Assembly (NCBI GenBank): GCA_964569025.1
Contig: CAZMSQ010000005.1
Coordinates: 1 to 64,000 of the forward strand
Direction: 5' to 3'
Source: CAZMSQ01 sp964569025
Lineage (GTDB): Bacteria > Bacteroidota > Bacteroidia > Chitinophagales > Saprospiraceae
Length of the DNA stretch: 64,000 bases
Within the stretch, counting starts at the first letter, position 1. Every line of letters starts with the position of its first letter. The notes below the pieces were generated by a model that was given only the letters and a program-made list of their open reading frames with translations, was not told the DNA's origin and did not search any database. Below, piece by piece: positions 9,101 through 19,179 of this stretch. A program made the position numbers and the translations under genes.

Positions 9101-9871
9101 ATGACACGCAAACAACGGATTTTCCCGCTCCTGATTTTCTGGTCCCTGTTCGTTTCTGGAACACTCGTCGGACAGGCTCCTGCTCAATCGGATACGCTGC
9201 GGATTCTCTTTGTGGGCAATAGTTTTACTTACTACTACAATTTGTCTCAGGTGGTGGCATCTATGGCTGAATCTCAGGATTTTCCCATGATGACAAGACA
9301 GTCGACAGTCGGAGGCTCCACACTTGAACAGCACTGGAAACAAGAAAAGGGCACCCGGACACGAGCGCTGCTCGACAGTCTGCCGTGGGATTATGTGGTC
9401 TTCAATAACCACAGCCTTGCCACCATTGAAGACGGTGAATCCTTTCACTTGTATTGTGAGAAATTTGCAAACCTGGTTCGCGAAAAAGGGGCAGAGCCAA
9501 TCTTCATGGAAACCTGGGGGTATAAGGCCAATCCGCTGATGTTCAATATTATTCAGCCAGCCTACGAGAAGATGTCGTCAACCCTTGATGCAGATCTCGT
9601 TCCGTGCGGACAGTTATTTGCGGCCGCAAGATCACTCAGACCCGAAATGAACTTATTTTTTGATGAGAAACACCCGTCATATCAGGCTACCTATATGATG
9701 GGCCTGGCCTTCTACAAGTATTTTTCCGGAAATACAACCGAAAATATGCCGAGAAGACTGACCACGATTGATAAAAATGGAGAAAAGTTGTATTTGATTT
9801 TTATGCACCAGGAAGATGCAGATTTTTTGCAGCAACTGGTGGATGAATTTGATTTTCAAACAAGAGAATAA
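9101..9871 (+). CDS. Secreted SGNH/GDSL-type hydrolase (DUF4886-like)
   Basis: The 256-residue protein has an N-terminal export signal (hydrophobic LLIFWSLFVSGTLVGQA). The core starts with RILFVGNSFTYYY, where Ser of GNSF is the expected SGNH nucleophile; QSTVGGSTLEQHW and VVFNNHS are the expected oxyanion blocks, and FFDEKHPS carries the Asp-X-X-His pair. SGNH enzymes remove acyl groups from glycans or lipids. Next to SusCD and a GH43 gene, glycan de-esterification is a reasonable inference, but the substrate is unknown. It lies 4 bp after susD and 6 bp before the next lipoprotein gene. Confidence 0.8.
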   Translation: MTRKQRIFPLLIFWSLFVSGTLVGQAPAQSDTLRILFVGNSFTYYYNLSQVVASMAESQDFPMMTRQSTVGGSTLEQHWKQEKGTRTRALLDSLPWDYVVFNNHSLATIEDGESFHLYCEKFANLVREKGAEPIFMETWGYKANPLMFNIIQPAYEKMSSTLDADLVPCGQLFAAARSLRPEMNLFFDEKHPSYQATYMMGLAFYKYFSGNTTENMPRRLTTIDKNGEKLYLIFMHQEDADFLQQLVDEFDFQTRE

Positions 9872-9877
9872 CAAACT

Positions 9878-11674
9878 ATGAAAAACAAAGATGCCTTTTG
9901 GGGAATCCGCGTATTCCCCGGATTGGTCGCCCTCCTTGGAATGATGCTGGTATGGTCCTGCAACAATGAGGATGATCCAAATGAGTTTCCCATCACCAAT
10001 GACTTCAGGGTACTACAGGTCAGGCAGGATGGCAACATCATCAGTTCCGGAGTGGCAGATATTTCTGTGATTCCACAGTTAGAACTTGTATGTTCCCATC
10101 CGATCAATGCCAGCTCGTTTGAATCTGCCCTCTCTGTTGAGCCGCAAGCAGAATTCTCGGTCAGTTATGACGCGAGCGGGTCATTCGCCACTGTTTCATT
10201 TGACCCTCCGCTCGACTATGAAACGGCCTACACTTTGACCCTACCCGCAGGTACGTATGGTTCATCCGGCCAAGCGAGTACGGAGTCATTCTCATTTCAA
10301 TTTTTGACAGCACCTTTTCAGCCAGCCGCGGTAACTTTGACTGCAAGTGAAGGTGAGCTTTTTGAGGGGGGCACAATCACTGTGACCGCCCAGTTGGACA
10401 TGGCCATCCTTCAGGAAGTTTCCATGGACCTTGAGTTTGGCGGAGATGCTGAGAATGGGGTTGATTATGATGTCAGTTCCACAACGATTGTGATTGCCCC
10501 CGGTGAAACAGCAGCCTCAGTTTCTTTGTCCGGGCTGGTAGATGGGGATCTGGAAGGGGCAGAGACCATTACAGTCGGTCTGACCAACCTGATAAATTGT
10601 ACGGAGAATGGACCCCAGGAACTCACCATAACTCTTGGAGACCAGCCTCCGGCCCTTGAACTCAAGGGAGTCATGGAACTTGACAATTACATTGACGGCT
10701 CCGGAGGCAGGGTCAGGGCTATTCATTTGCAGGTGCTGGAAGATATTCCAAATCTCGGCGTCTATGGCGTTGAAATTGCGTCAAATGGAGCCGCTCCTGA
10801 CCCAAATGACATCGATTTTGTGTTTCCTGATGGGGTCAGTGCTTCTGCCGGAGCGCAGCTCTTTGTGGTCAGAGATGCTGATGAGGCTGATGCCGCTGCT
10901 TACTTTGGAGACTGCTACGCCGATTTCACGGTATTCCCCAGCGATGCCATCACTCAAAATGGTGATGATGCCATCTTGCTCTACAATAATGGGGTTGCCA
11001 TAGAATCCTTTGGAGAGCCGGGCATTGATGGTACTGATACGTACTGGGAGTATACAGATTCATGGGCATGTAAGGTTGGAGGAGAATGGGTGTATGCCGG
11101 AGTCGGGTGCGTGGTCAACGAGACCGGGGCAGCTACCGATGCCACATCTACATGTAAGTATCCTTGGTGCAACCCGGTTCAGCTTCAAGGTGTGTCTGCA
11201 CTTCTCTGGGATGGTTCAGGCACCAACGGAGGGAAGTTTGTACATGTCAGAATCAACAGGGATGTGGCAGATTTATCTCGCTACAGCCTCGGTGTTGCCA
11301 ATAATGGCGGTGGGACCGATGGCATTGAATACACCTTCCCTTCCGAGTCCGCAAGCGAGGGAGACCACATTTTGGTGGCACGCGAACCGGGTACCATCGC
11401 CGCATACCTCGGAGCCTGTTATGATGCGTACAAAACAGTTTATCAGGCTGATGCAATGACTCAAAACGGCGACGATGCAATCGAGTTATTTGATTTGACA
11501 GATGTGATTGAAACATTTGGTGATGCCAACGTAGACGGAACCGGTCAGGCCTGGGAATATGCCGGATCTTGGGCCTACAAAAACGGTGGAATCTGGGGCA
11601 CTGCCTCAGTTGATTGCGCCGCCGGATCTACCTCAACTCAAGCATCGGCTTGCCCGTATGCATTTTGTGATTGA
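9878..11674 (+). CDS. Lipoprotein with SbsA Ig-like, Calx-beta and two lamin-tail-like domains
   Basis: The 598-residue surface lipoprotein (leader ends LVWSC) has an SbsA-type Ig-like domain (about 40-148), a Calx-beta-like domain (about 150-255; EGGTITVTAQ, GVDYDVSSTTIVIAPGETAA) and two related tandem modules (about 258-425 and 430-598). Both modules carry QNGDDAI[LE]L, [IE]F/TFG-[ED]-[PA]-[GN][IV]DGT and WEY...SWA-C/Y-K, the hallmark of bacterial lamin-tail domains, and each ends in a Cys-rich tip. No catalytic motif is visible, so adhesion or substrate capture beside SusCD is likely. A terminator-like hairpin follows. Confidence 0.75.
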   Translation: MKNKDAFWGIRVFPGLVALLGMMLVWSCNNEDDPNEFPITNDFRVLQVRQDGNIISSGVADISVIPQLELVCSHPINASSFESALSVEPQAEFSVSYDASGSFATVSFDPPLDYETAYTLTLPAGTYGSSGQASTESFSFQFLTAPFQPAAVTLTASEGELFEGGTITVTAQLDMAILQEVSMDLEFGGDAENGVDYDVSSTTIVIAPGETAASVSLSGLVDGDLEGAETITVGLTNLINCTENGPQELTITLGDQPPALELKGVMELDNYIDGSGGRVRAIHLQVLEDIPNLGVYGVEIASNGAAPDPNDIDFVFPDGVSASAGAQLFVVRDADEADAAAYFGDCYADFTVFPSDAITQNGDDAILLYNNGVAIESFGEPGIDGTDTYWEYTDSWACKVGGEWVYAGVGCVVNETGAATDATSTCKYPWCNPVQLQGVSALLWDGSGTNGGKFVHVRINRDVADLSRYSLGVANNGGGTDGIEYTFPSESASEGDHILVAREPGTIAAYLGACYDAYKTVYQADAMTQNGDDAIELFDLTDVIETFGDANVDGTGQAWEYAGSWAYKNGGIWGTASVDCAAGSTSTQASACPYAFCD

Positions 11675-11719
11675 ATGCTCTTTTGAAAACTGACAGAGTA
11701 AAGCACCTGTTTATTGAAT

Positions 11720-11748
11720 GCCACATCCTGAACGTTTCAGGGTGTGGC
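11720..11748 (+). terminator. Hairpin terminator-like structure between the lamin-tail lipoprotein and hydrolase genes
   Basis: A 13-bp stem (one T-G wobble) with the 3-base loop CGT runs from 11720 to 11748, followed by TTCAAACTTT. It would end or attenuate the SusCD transcript. It also argues that the next gene starts at 11763, not at the upstream ATG 11718 that lies at the hairpin. Confidence 0.5.
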
Positions 11749-11762
11749 TTCAAACTTTGCCT

Positions 11763-13142
11763 ATGAAAGCCAATACGTCCTTTGTTGCATTGTTCTCTGT
11801 CCTGTTGATTTGGTCATGTGCGTGGTCATCCTGCGATTCAGAGTCCGAAATGTCTTCGGAAGAAATTTCCCTGATATCCATCACCTACAACGGAGCCCCG
11901 CTGATCGACGGAGCCACCCAACTGGACCTTGAGGCTCAGATTTCTCTGACCTTTTCCAGCTCCCTCAGTCAGGCTGACTTCCAGAGCGCCATTCTCTTTT
12001 CCGGCCCCGACGGTTCCATTCCCATCGACCTCGTCTACACAAACAGCTCCTCAAAAGTAACATTCTCGGTCACGCTTCAGCCCCTTACCTCGTATGTTCT
12101 GCGTATCGAATCCCGGCCTATTTCCTCCAGTGAGGGAGGGCTTTCTTCCCCTTTCGAAGTCAGTTTTTCGACGCGTGAAGACTCCCTCATCACGAGTATG
12201 CCACCTTGCACAAATCCACCCTCCTGCCTGCAATCTATCCAACTGGGAGAGGGGACTGCCAGAGCTTCGTTTCAATATTACGGCAGCCTCCCGATATTTG
12301 AAGACCAGGCCATTTGGCAAGACATCCGCCAGGCTGTGATTGTGGTCCATGGAGCCAGCCACAATCCAGATGCCTATTTCTCATATCTGACCAATACCCT
12401 TAAAGCGCTTGACTTGTCTGACAATACGGTTCTCATTGCGCCATTTTTCAGAGACCAATCCAATCCAGACTCCGATACATACTACTGGAACAACCTAACC
12501 TGGCGAGATGGCCGGCCCTCTGCAAACAACGCTTCAGCCAGTTCTTTCGCCCTTCTCGATTCCCTGATGTACCGGCTGTCCGATTCCAACTTCTTTCCGG
12601 CCCTCAACCATATCATCGTCACGGGCCAATCCTCCGGAGGTCGCTTCACTCACCTCTACAGCGCTGCAAACACAGCAGAGGAAACATTTCCAAATGTCAC
12701 CTTTGATTACATCATCAGCGAAAGCCAGTATTTCTATTATCCTGATGGCCGCAGGGTGCTCGAATCAACTGGCCAATTATACACACCGACGGGATGTTCC
12801 GGCTATGACATCTGGCCATTCGGGTATTCGGTTGTGCCGCCAGTCCTTTCCTCGGTTCCACAGGCCACCTTCAATGAACGGTTCGTCAACAGACACCTCG
12901 TCTACCTCCTCGGCAGCGGAAATGCCACCGACAACACCTTGAACACAACAGACTGCAGCGCCACCCTTCTCGGCTCAACCCGTTTCCGCCGCGGAGAACA
13001 CATGCTCCAATACATGAACCTCGCATTCCCGACAGGACACAATCACGAAAAAGTCATCGTGCCTGGTGTTTCCCACAACGGCTCAGCCATTTATCAGTCT
13101 GCCCCATTTAGGGATTTGATCACTACCTTGCTGCAACAGTAA
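11763..13142 (+). CDS. Lipoprotein with Ig-like domain and alpha/beta-hydrolase domain (putative surface esterase)
   Basis: From ATG 11763 the protein has 459 residues and a lipoprotein leader (LLIWSC). An SbsA-type Ig-like domain occupies about 35-140. The C-terminal part is an alpha/beta hydrolase: strand-oxyanion motif VIVVHGASHNPDAYF, nucleophile elbow GQSSGG (Ser near residue 290), and VPGVSHNG with the probable catalytic His. A surface esterase or lipase acting on the same substrate as the SusCD system is inferred from position. An in-frame ATG at 11718 is less likely because it lies at a hairpin and would put the lipoprotein leader 15 residues inside. Confidence 0.75.
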   Translation: MKANTSFVALFSVLLIWSCAWSSCDSESEMSSEEISLISITYNGAPLIDGATQLDLEAQISLTFSSSLSQADFQSAILFSGPDGSIPIDLVYTNSSSKVTFSVTLQPLTSYVLRIESRPISSSEGGLSSPFEVSFSTREDSLITSMPPCTNPPSCLQSIQLGEGTARASFQYYGSLPIFEDQAIWQDIRQAVIVVHGASHNPDAYFSYLTNTLKALDLSDNTVLIAPFFRDQSNPDSDTYYWNNLTWRDGRPSANNASASSFALLDSLMYRLSDSNFFPALNHIIVTGQSSGGRFTHLYSAANTAEETFPNVTFDYIISESQYFYYPDGRRVLESTGQLYTPTGCSGYDIWPFGYSVVPPVLSSVPQATFNERFVNRHLVYLLGSGNATDNTLNTTDCSATLLGSTRFRRGEHMLQYMNLAFPTGHNHEKVIVPGVSHNGSAIYQSAPFRDLITTLLQQ

Positions 13143-13147
13143 GTTTG

Positions 13148-13165
13148 GTTTTATTCAAATAAAAC
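13148..13165. terminator. AT-rich bidirectional hairpin between convergent hydrolase and gdhA genes
   Basis: GTTTTAT-N4-ATAAAAC lies between the stop of the rightward hydrolase (13142) and that of leftward gdhA (13170). It is a weak stem, but the position is right for a shared terminator. Confidence 0.3.
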
Positions 13166-13169
13166 TCCC

Positions 13170-14561
<1,392 letters not shown>

Positions 14562-14684
14562 TTAAAGTCAGCACCCTGAAAAGGATTCCAACTCTCTGAG
14601 CGTGTAAAATAGAAAGGTCCGCCTTTTTGAGAAAGGATATTTTTATTTTTTTGAAAATGTTGAGAAACGCCCAACACCTCATTT

Positions 14685-15809
14685 TCAACTTGCCCTGACA
14701 GCCGCAGCTATGGCAGGCAAATCGACGTGGGCCTGAATAAGCTCAATGGCAAGCTGGGTTTTCCATGGAGTGCGGTGGTTGATTTTGACCTCTATCCGGT
14801 TAATCTTGATCATTGACCCAAGTGTGTCAAGAGGGGTCGTGATAACCGGAATCTCATAGCGGTCTATGTACTCATTGCAATGAGGGCTCTGTTTGAAATT
14901 CTGCTCGTGCCGTCCATCGCCGGTGATGATGATTCCGGACAGGGGAGAGGTGTCTCGCCCCATTCTCTCATCGTGCTGTATGATGCGCTCAACAGATCGC
15001 TCAAAGCGGTTGTGACTGACAACAAGCAGCATGTTGTTTCTGCTTTCATCCAGCTCCTGTTGGTCATCGACCAATGAGCCGGGTACGATATGTTCAACCC
15101 TGTTGTCCATTTTTTCCGGATACGCTACCACCCGCCCGCGCACGGCTGTTTTGACGGTCTCCATAATGGGGTTAGACAGACTTTTGTCGTAGGGCATGAC
15201 CCCGAGCAGATGCAATCCGTTCTGTTCGAGATACTGCCCGACGTAGCGGGTAACCTTCTCAATTTTTTCGGGGATTACCTTATTGACGATGATGCCGATG
15301 ATTGGTACCTGATGCTCCCGAAAGAGCGAGAGGCTCCGGTTGAGCTCATCGATGGTACTCCCGATTCCGCCCTCCACAATCATGATGACGCTGGCTCCAA
15401 GCATCCGCGCCACCTCTGCATTGGAAAGTCCGACAACACTCCCCACCCCCGGGTGTCCGGTGCCCTCATAAACCACCAGCTCATGAAGCTCATGTAAGGC
15501 GCGGCTGGCTTGCGCGATGCGATCGGCGTAAGGAAATTTTTCGGGGTTGTCGAGATAGGTCGATGTGGCGCCTGGCCCGAGAATGACTGGACTGTGCAAC
15601 TCTGCAGACAGTGGAAATTTCAAAACCTCCGAAAACAGCAGGGCATCCTTGTCGACGCACAAATCACCGAGGTCTACAAACTGCTGGCCGACAGGCTTGC
15701 AGTAGCCTGTATCAAACCCGAGACGAATCAAAGCTGAGGTGAGTCCCAGCGTGCTGGTTGTTTTGCCGACATGCTGACTTGTTGCTGCTACGTAAATGCG
15801 GTTGTTCAT
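14685..15809 (-). CDS. P-loop/DRTGG protein resembling the regulatory N-terminal half of phosphotransacetylase
   Basis: The 374-residue protein begins IYVAATSQHVGKTTSTLGL, a dethiobiotin-synthetase-like P-loop (GKTT), followed by VIMIVEGGIGSTIDELN and GIIVNKV (switch-like blocks). The C-terminal third matches the DRTGG fold (GIIITGDGRHEQ, PVITTPLDTLGSMIKINRI). In long Pta enzymes these modules sit in front of the catalytic acetyltransferase domain; here that domain is absent, so it is a stand-alone regulatory-type ATPase of unknown role. It diverges from purM with about 145 bp between starts. Confidence 0.7.
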   Translation of the reverse strand: MNNRIYVAATSQHVGKTTSTLGLTSALIRLGFDTGYCKPVGQQFVDLGDLCVDKDALLFSEVLKFPLSAELHSPVILGPGATSTYLDNPEKFPYADRIAQASRALHELHELVVYEGTGHPGVGSVVGLSNAEVARMLGASVIMIVEGGIGSTIDELNRSLSLFREHQVPIIGIIVNKVIPEKIEKVTRYVGQYLEQNGLHLLGVMPYDKSLSNPIMETVKTAVRGRVVAYPEKMDNRVEHIVPGSLVDDQQELDESRNNMLLVVSHNRFERSVERIIQHDERMGRDTSPLSGIIITGDGRHEQNFKQSPHCNEYIDRYEIPVITTPLDTLGSMIKINRIEVKINHRTPWKTQLAIELIQAHVDLPAIAAAVRAS

Positions 15810-15908
15810 ATGAGAATGCCTTTTTTAGCCACTGTACAGCGCTTTTCAGAGGTGGTTTGTTCACTCAAGGTAGAAAATGCATTCCAAATTGTTGGGAAAA
15901 ATCCGCCT

Positions 15909-15940
15909 TTGGGGCGGCATCCAAAGTTTGCCTACCTTTG
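15909..15940 (+). promoter_or_regulatory. Bacteroidota-type promoter of purM
   Basis: TTG at 15909-15911, a 21-bp spacer and TACCTTTG at 15933-15940 match the TTG/TAnnTTTG consensus. The ATG at 15954 follows 13 bp later, giving a very short leader and supporting that start over an in-frame upstream ATG at 15771. Confidence 0.6.
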
Positions 15941-15953
15941 TAAAAAAAAAGAC

Positions 15954-17126
15954 ATGGCCACTTCCAGATATGAACAGCGAGGGGTCTCAGCTACAAAAGA
16001 CGAGGTTCATGCAGCACTTGATGGCATGGATAAAGGGCTGTATCCCAATGCATTTTGTAAAATTCTCCCGGATGTGGCCGTGGGTGACGAGCAATACTGC
16101 ACCCTGATGCATGCCGATACGGCCGGCACAAAAACCAGCCTTGCCTACCTATATTGGAAAGAAACCGGAGACCTGAGTGTCTGGCGAGGCATTGCACAGG
16201 ATGCCATTGTCATGAACCTTGACGACATGGGTTGTGTCGGTTGCGTCGATCAGATTATCCTCTCCTCTACCATCGGAAGAAATAAGCGGTTGGTCAGCGG
16301 AGAGGTTGTTCGTGAGCTGATTCAGGCCACCCGCGCTTTCGCTGAAGAGATGGCTGCACACGGAATTCACATCCATCTAGCAGGTGGGGAAACAGCGGAT
16401 GTCGGGGACATAGTCCGGACCGTTGATGTGGGCTACACGGCTTTCGCCCGTATGCGCCGCGATCAGGTCATTGTGAATGACATCCAACCGGGCGATGCGG
16501 TAGTCGGCCTCGCATCCTTTGGCAAGGCCACGTATGAATCAGAATACAACAGCGGAATGGGGAGTAATGGTCTGACGTCTGCCCGCCACGATGTGCTCAA
16601 TAAACTCTATGGTGAAAAATATCCTGAGAGTTATGACACCGCCATGCCAGGAGCGGTGGCGTATTCCGGCAGCAAGTCCCTTACCGACGTAATCAGTGTC
16701 GGGGGGCTTGACCTTCCACTTGGCAAATTTTTGCTGTCTCCGACCCGCACCTATCTGCCGGTGATCAGCGAACTGCTCAACCAACTCAGGCCAGAGTTGC
16801 ACGGCATCATTCACTGTACCGGAGGGGGACAGACCAAAGTATCAAAATATCTACACGGTGCTCGGGTAATTAAAGAAAGCCTCTTCGAGACTCCGGAACT
16901 CTTTGCCCTTATCCAGAAAGAGTCGGGCACTGGGTGGCGGGAAATGTATCAGGTCTTCAACATGGGGCATCGCCTTGAGGTCTACCTGCCGCCAGCCAGA
17001 GCGGCAGAGGTGATTGGCATAGCCGGGTCTTTTGGAATCGAGGCGCAAATCATCGGTTACGTCGAGGACGCTGAGTCAGCCGGGGTGGAGCTTCGGACGC
17101 CCCACGGGACATTCACCTACGAATAG
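15954..17126 (+). CDS. purM: Phosphoribosylformylglycinamidine cyclo-ligase (AIR synthase)
   Basis: From ATG 15954 the protein has 390 residues, near the usual Bacteroidota length. The PurM motifs are clear: MHADTAGTKTSLAYLYW (ATP/substrate site), AIVMNLDDMGCVG (Asp-rich, Mg/ATP), HLAGGETADVGDIVRTVDVG, and a C-terminal FNMGHRLEVYL. It closes the imidazole ring in purine synthesis, step five. Other pur genes (purK, purE) are 11 kb away. The upstream in-frame extension to 15771 would run through the promoter and lacks family similarity. Confidence 0.95.
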   Translation: MATSRYEQRGVSATKDEVHAALDGMDKGLYPNAFCKILPDVAVGDEQYCTLMHADTAGTKTSLAYLYWKETGDLSVWRGIAQDAIVMNLDDMGCVGCVDQIILSSTIGRNKRLVSGEVVRELIQATRAFAEEMAAHGIHIHLAGGETADVGDIVRTVDVGYTAFARMRRDQVIVNDIQPGDAVVGLASFGKATYESEYNSGMGSNGLTSARHDVLNKLYGEKYPESYDTAMPGAVAYSGSKSLTDVISVGGLDLPLGKFLLSPTRTYLPVISELLNQLRPELHGIIHCTGGGQTKVSKYLHGARVIKESLFETPELFALIQKESGTGWREMYQVFNMGHRLEVYLPPARAAEVIGIAGSFGIEAQIIGYVEDAESAGVELRTPHGTFTYE

Positions 17127-17152
17127 CCCGAATTTCCCCGGCCGCACGTAAT

Positions 17153-17371
17153 TTATTCCTGATCAGCTGCAGAAACCTCTGCATCATCCGGAGTTTCGGC
17201 TGCGGGAGCCTCCTCCTGATTGATAATTTCGTATAAGCCACTCTTGACGCGCTCGTCGAATTCTTCTTTCGAAACTGGCATGGATCTGTTCAGACTCATC
17301 ATCTGAATGGTGACCTTTCTGGAGGTCTCCTTGAGGACTTTTACCTTAATACTGCGATTTGGCATCATCAT
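17153..17371 (-). CDS. Small conserved-looking hypothetical protein with acidic tail
   Basis: A 72-residue protein starts at one of three consecutive ATGs (17371, 17368 or 17365). It has a basic N-terminal half (NRSIKVKVLKETSRKVTIQM), a middle SKEEFDERVKSGLYEII and an Ala/Glu/Asp-rich tail. No motif identifies a function. It ends 27 bp from the purM stop, converging. An in-frame ATG at 17419 exists but adds a hydrophobic, AT-rich and unlikely leader. Confidence 0.5.
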   Translation of the reverse strand: MMMPNRSIKVKVLKETSRKVTIQMMSLNRSMPVSKEEFDERVKSGLYEIINQEEAPAAETPDDAEVSAADQE

Positions 17372-17419
17372 AATGGAAAATATTGAATAGAAAATTACTG
17401 TGTTAAAAATATCGAACAT

Positions 17420-17745
17420 CTTTACCCGGCTTTCACCTCGGACATGCTATTTGTCATGTTGTCAATGGCGCGGGCAGCAATGGTTCCGGCCAGATTGTAT
17501 CATCCGCAGGTCGTGTGCATCCAATGGGTGCATTAGTCCGGGAAGGCACTGTTATCAGGTTGTGGCTTTTATCTGGTAACCGCCACATCGAATGGAGCGC
17601 CGGGAGCGCGTAATTCAGAACGAAGAATCAGATTCCGGAAATACCGAACAAACCTTTTGAGATTGTGGTGAATATCTGGCTTTTCGCAGTCTCAAACAAC
17701 CTTGACACATCCTAAAAACAGAATATCCACGAAAATCGTTCAGAA
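17420..17745. other. Intergenic stretch without recognised features
   Basis: These 326 bp lie between the small leftward gene and the 3' end of the MarR gene. No convincing reading frame, RNA gene, terminator or consensus promoter was seen. The promoter of the small gene should lie at the left edge. Confidence 0.5.
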
Positions 17746-18192
17746 TTATTCGGTTCCAGAGGGAGGGGGCTGGTTGAGAAATGAAATGATGCGATGGAAT
17801 GCAGCTTCGAGGTCCTGTTGCTCTTCAGAAGTCTGGTTATCCAGTTTTTCAGAGATATGGCGGTTGTCGAGATCCGGCATCTTGTCAAGCAGCTTTGCCC
17901 CCTCTTGTGTGATGGTAATTGAACTGACTCGCCGGTCAGCGCTTTTGGGTAATTTGGCCACGAACCCTTTTCGAATGAGTCGGGAAATGATACCGGTTAC
18001 CGTGCTTGCATTCAACTGAAGAAAATCCTTAATCTGTTTGTGGGATGCCCTAAAATCAGGCTGCTGGTGCAAATAGTGCAGGGTCAGCAACTGCGGGATG
18101 CTGATGCCATGGTCACGCTCAATGCGCTTACTCTCCAGATTGACCGACCTGGAGATTCGCCGTATCATTACAAGAAACTCAGCGTAGGTCAT
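17746..18192 (-). CDS. MarR-family winged-helix transcriptional regulator
   Basis: The 148-residue protein has a MarR-type winged helix: recognition region HKQIKDFLQLNASTVTGIIS, then LIRKGFVAKLPKSADRRVSS (wing with the DRR motif), ITITQEGAKLL, and flanking helices for dimerisation. Such proteins repress nearby genes and respond to phenolic or oxidative signals. No obvious target is adjacent: rpsP diverges from it with its own promoter, so a regulon cannot be assigned. Confidence 0.88.
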   Translation of the reverse strand: MTYAEFLVMIRRISRSVNLESKRIERDHGISIPQLLTLHYLHQQPDFRASHKQIKDFLQLNASTVTGIISRLIRKGFVAKLPKSADRRVSSITITQEGAKLLDKMPDLDNRHISEKLDNQTSEEQQDLEAAFHRIISFLNQPPPSGTE

Positions 18193-18304
18193 GCTTGTAA
18201 TCTCTTTGAGCCTTTGACCTCAACAGGCAGATGGCCCCTTTAGCTCGTTCAGGCTTCAAAATACGCAACCTTTCCCAAATTTCAACATGATTTACTGCAA
18301 AGTC

Positions 18305-18334
18305 TTGAATAGTCTTGAGAAAAGGATATCTTTG
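18305..18334 (+). promoter_or_regulatory. Bacteroidota-type promoter of rpsP
   Basis: TTG at 18305-18307, a 19-bp spacer and TATCTTTG at 18327-18334 give a near-perfect consensus. The leader to the ATG at 18407 would be about 65 nt, long enough for autogenous control, although no structure is evident. Confidence 0.6.
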
Positions 18335-18406
18335 CGGCGTTAAAGACCTGCCGTCCTTTTTAACAGGAGTACGCAGGTTGTGATCGTTCATCTCAAAACG
18401 CCCATC

Positions 18407-18964
18407 ATGGCAGTAAAGATCAGACTTCAGCGGCGAGGCCGCAAAAAAAGACCGTTTTACCACATCGTCATTGCAGACAGCCGCTCACCTCGCGATGGTC
18501 GCTTCATCGAAAAGATTGGCACCTACAATCCAATGACCAAGCCTGCAACCATAGAACTCGACCAGGACAAAGCGTTTGACTGGCTGATGAAAGGGGCGCA
18601 GCCTACTGACACAGCTCGAGCTATTCTGCGCTTTAAAGGAGTCCTCTACCGCAAGCACCTTGCCAGAGGGGTCAGAAAGGAAGCCCTGACTCAAGAACAA
18701 GCAGACGCAAAGCTGAACGAGTGGATGGCCGTGAAAGAGGAGCGCATCGCCAAGCGTGTTGAAGAGTCGCGTCAGGAGCTTGAAGACTTCTACACCAAAC
18801 TCTCAGGAACTGCCCCTGCTCCAGCAGCAGAAGAGGCACCGGCAGAAGAAACGCCAGTGGCTGAAGCCGCTCCGGAAGGAGAGGCCCCTCAAGAAGAAGC
18901 TCCAAACGCTCCCGAAGCCCCTGCTGCTGAAGAAGGGCAGGAAGAAGAGCAGAAAGAAGAATAG
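18407..18964 (+). CDS. rpsP: 30S ribosomal protein S16 with acidic C-terminal extension
   Basis: From ATG 18407 the protein has 185 residues. The first 80 or so are the S16 core ([53 protein letters not shown]). A tail of about 100 residues follows: a charged helix ([20 protein letters not shown]) and a Glu/Ala/Pro-rich low-complexity end. Long S16 tails are common in Bacteroidota. The gene stands alone with its own promoter and terminator; rimM and trmD, often downstream of rpsP in other bacteria, are not here. Confidence 0.95.
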   Translation: MAVKIRLQRRGRKKRPFYHIVIADSRSPRDGRFIEKIGTYNPMTKPATIELDQDKAFDWLMKGAQPTDTARAILRFKGVLYRKHLARGVRKEALTQEQADAKLNEWMAVKEERIAKRVEESRQELEDFYTKLSGTAPAPAAEEAPAEETPVAEAAPEGEAPQEEAPNAPEAPAAEEGQEEEQKEE

Positions 18965-19020
18965 CCAACTCCGCTGGCAACCACCAGCCGGATTCGGGAT
19001 GTCCGAAATTGAAAGGAATT

Positions 19021-19056
19021 TTGCAATGATCCGTGCTCAGGCATGGATCATTGCAA
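19021..19056 (+). terminator. Hairpin terminator after rpsP
   Basis: A perfect 12-bp inverted repeat (TTGCAATGATCC ... GGATCATTGCAA) encloses a 12-base loop and is followed by TTTA. It lies 56 bp after the rpsP stop. Confidence 0.55.
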
Positions 19057-19179
19057 TTTAATGAAGGACGTTGCGGAACTTTCAACCAGTCTTCCGCATT
19101 TTTCTTTTCGGCTTTCAGCTCTGCAGGCTCGAATAACCTGATTCTCTTGCATGACGTCCGGATAGTTAATGACAGAACA

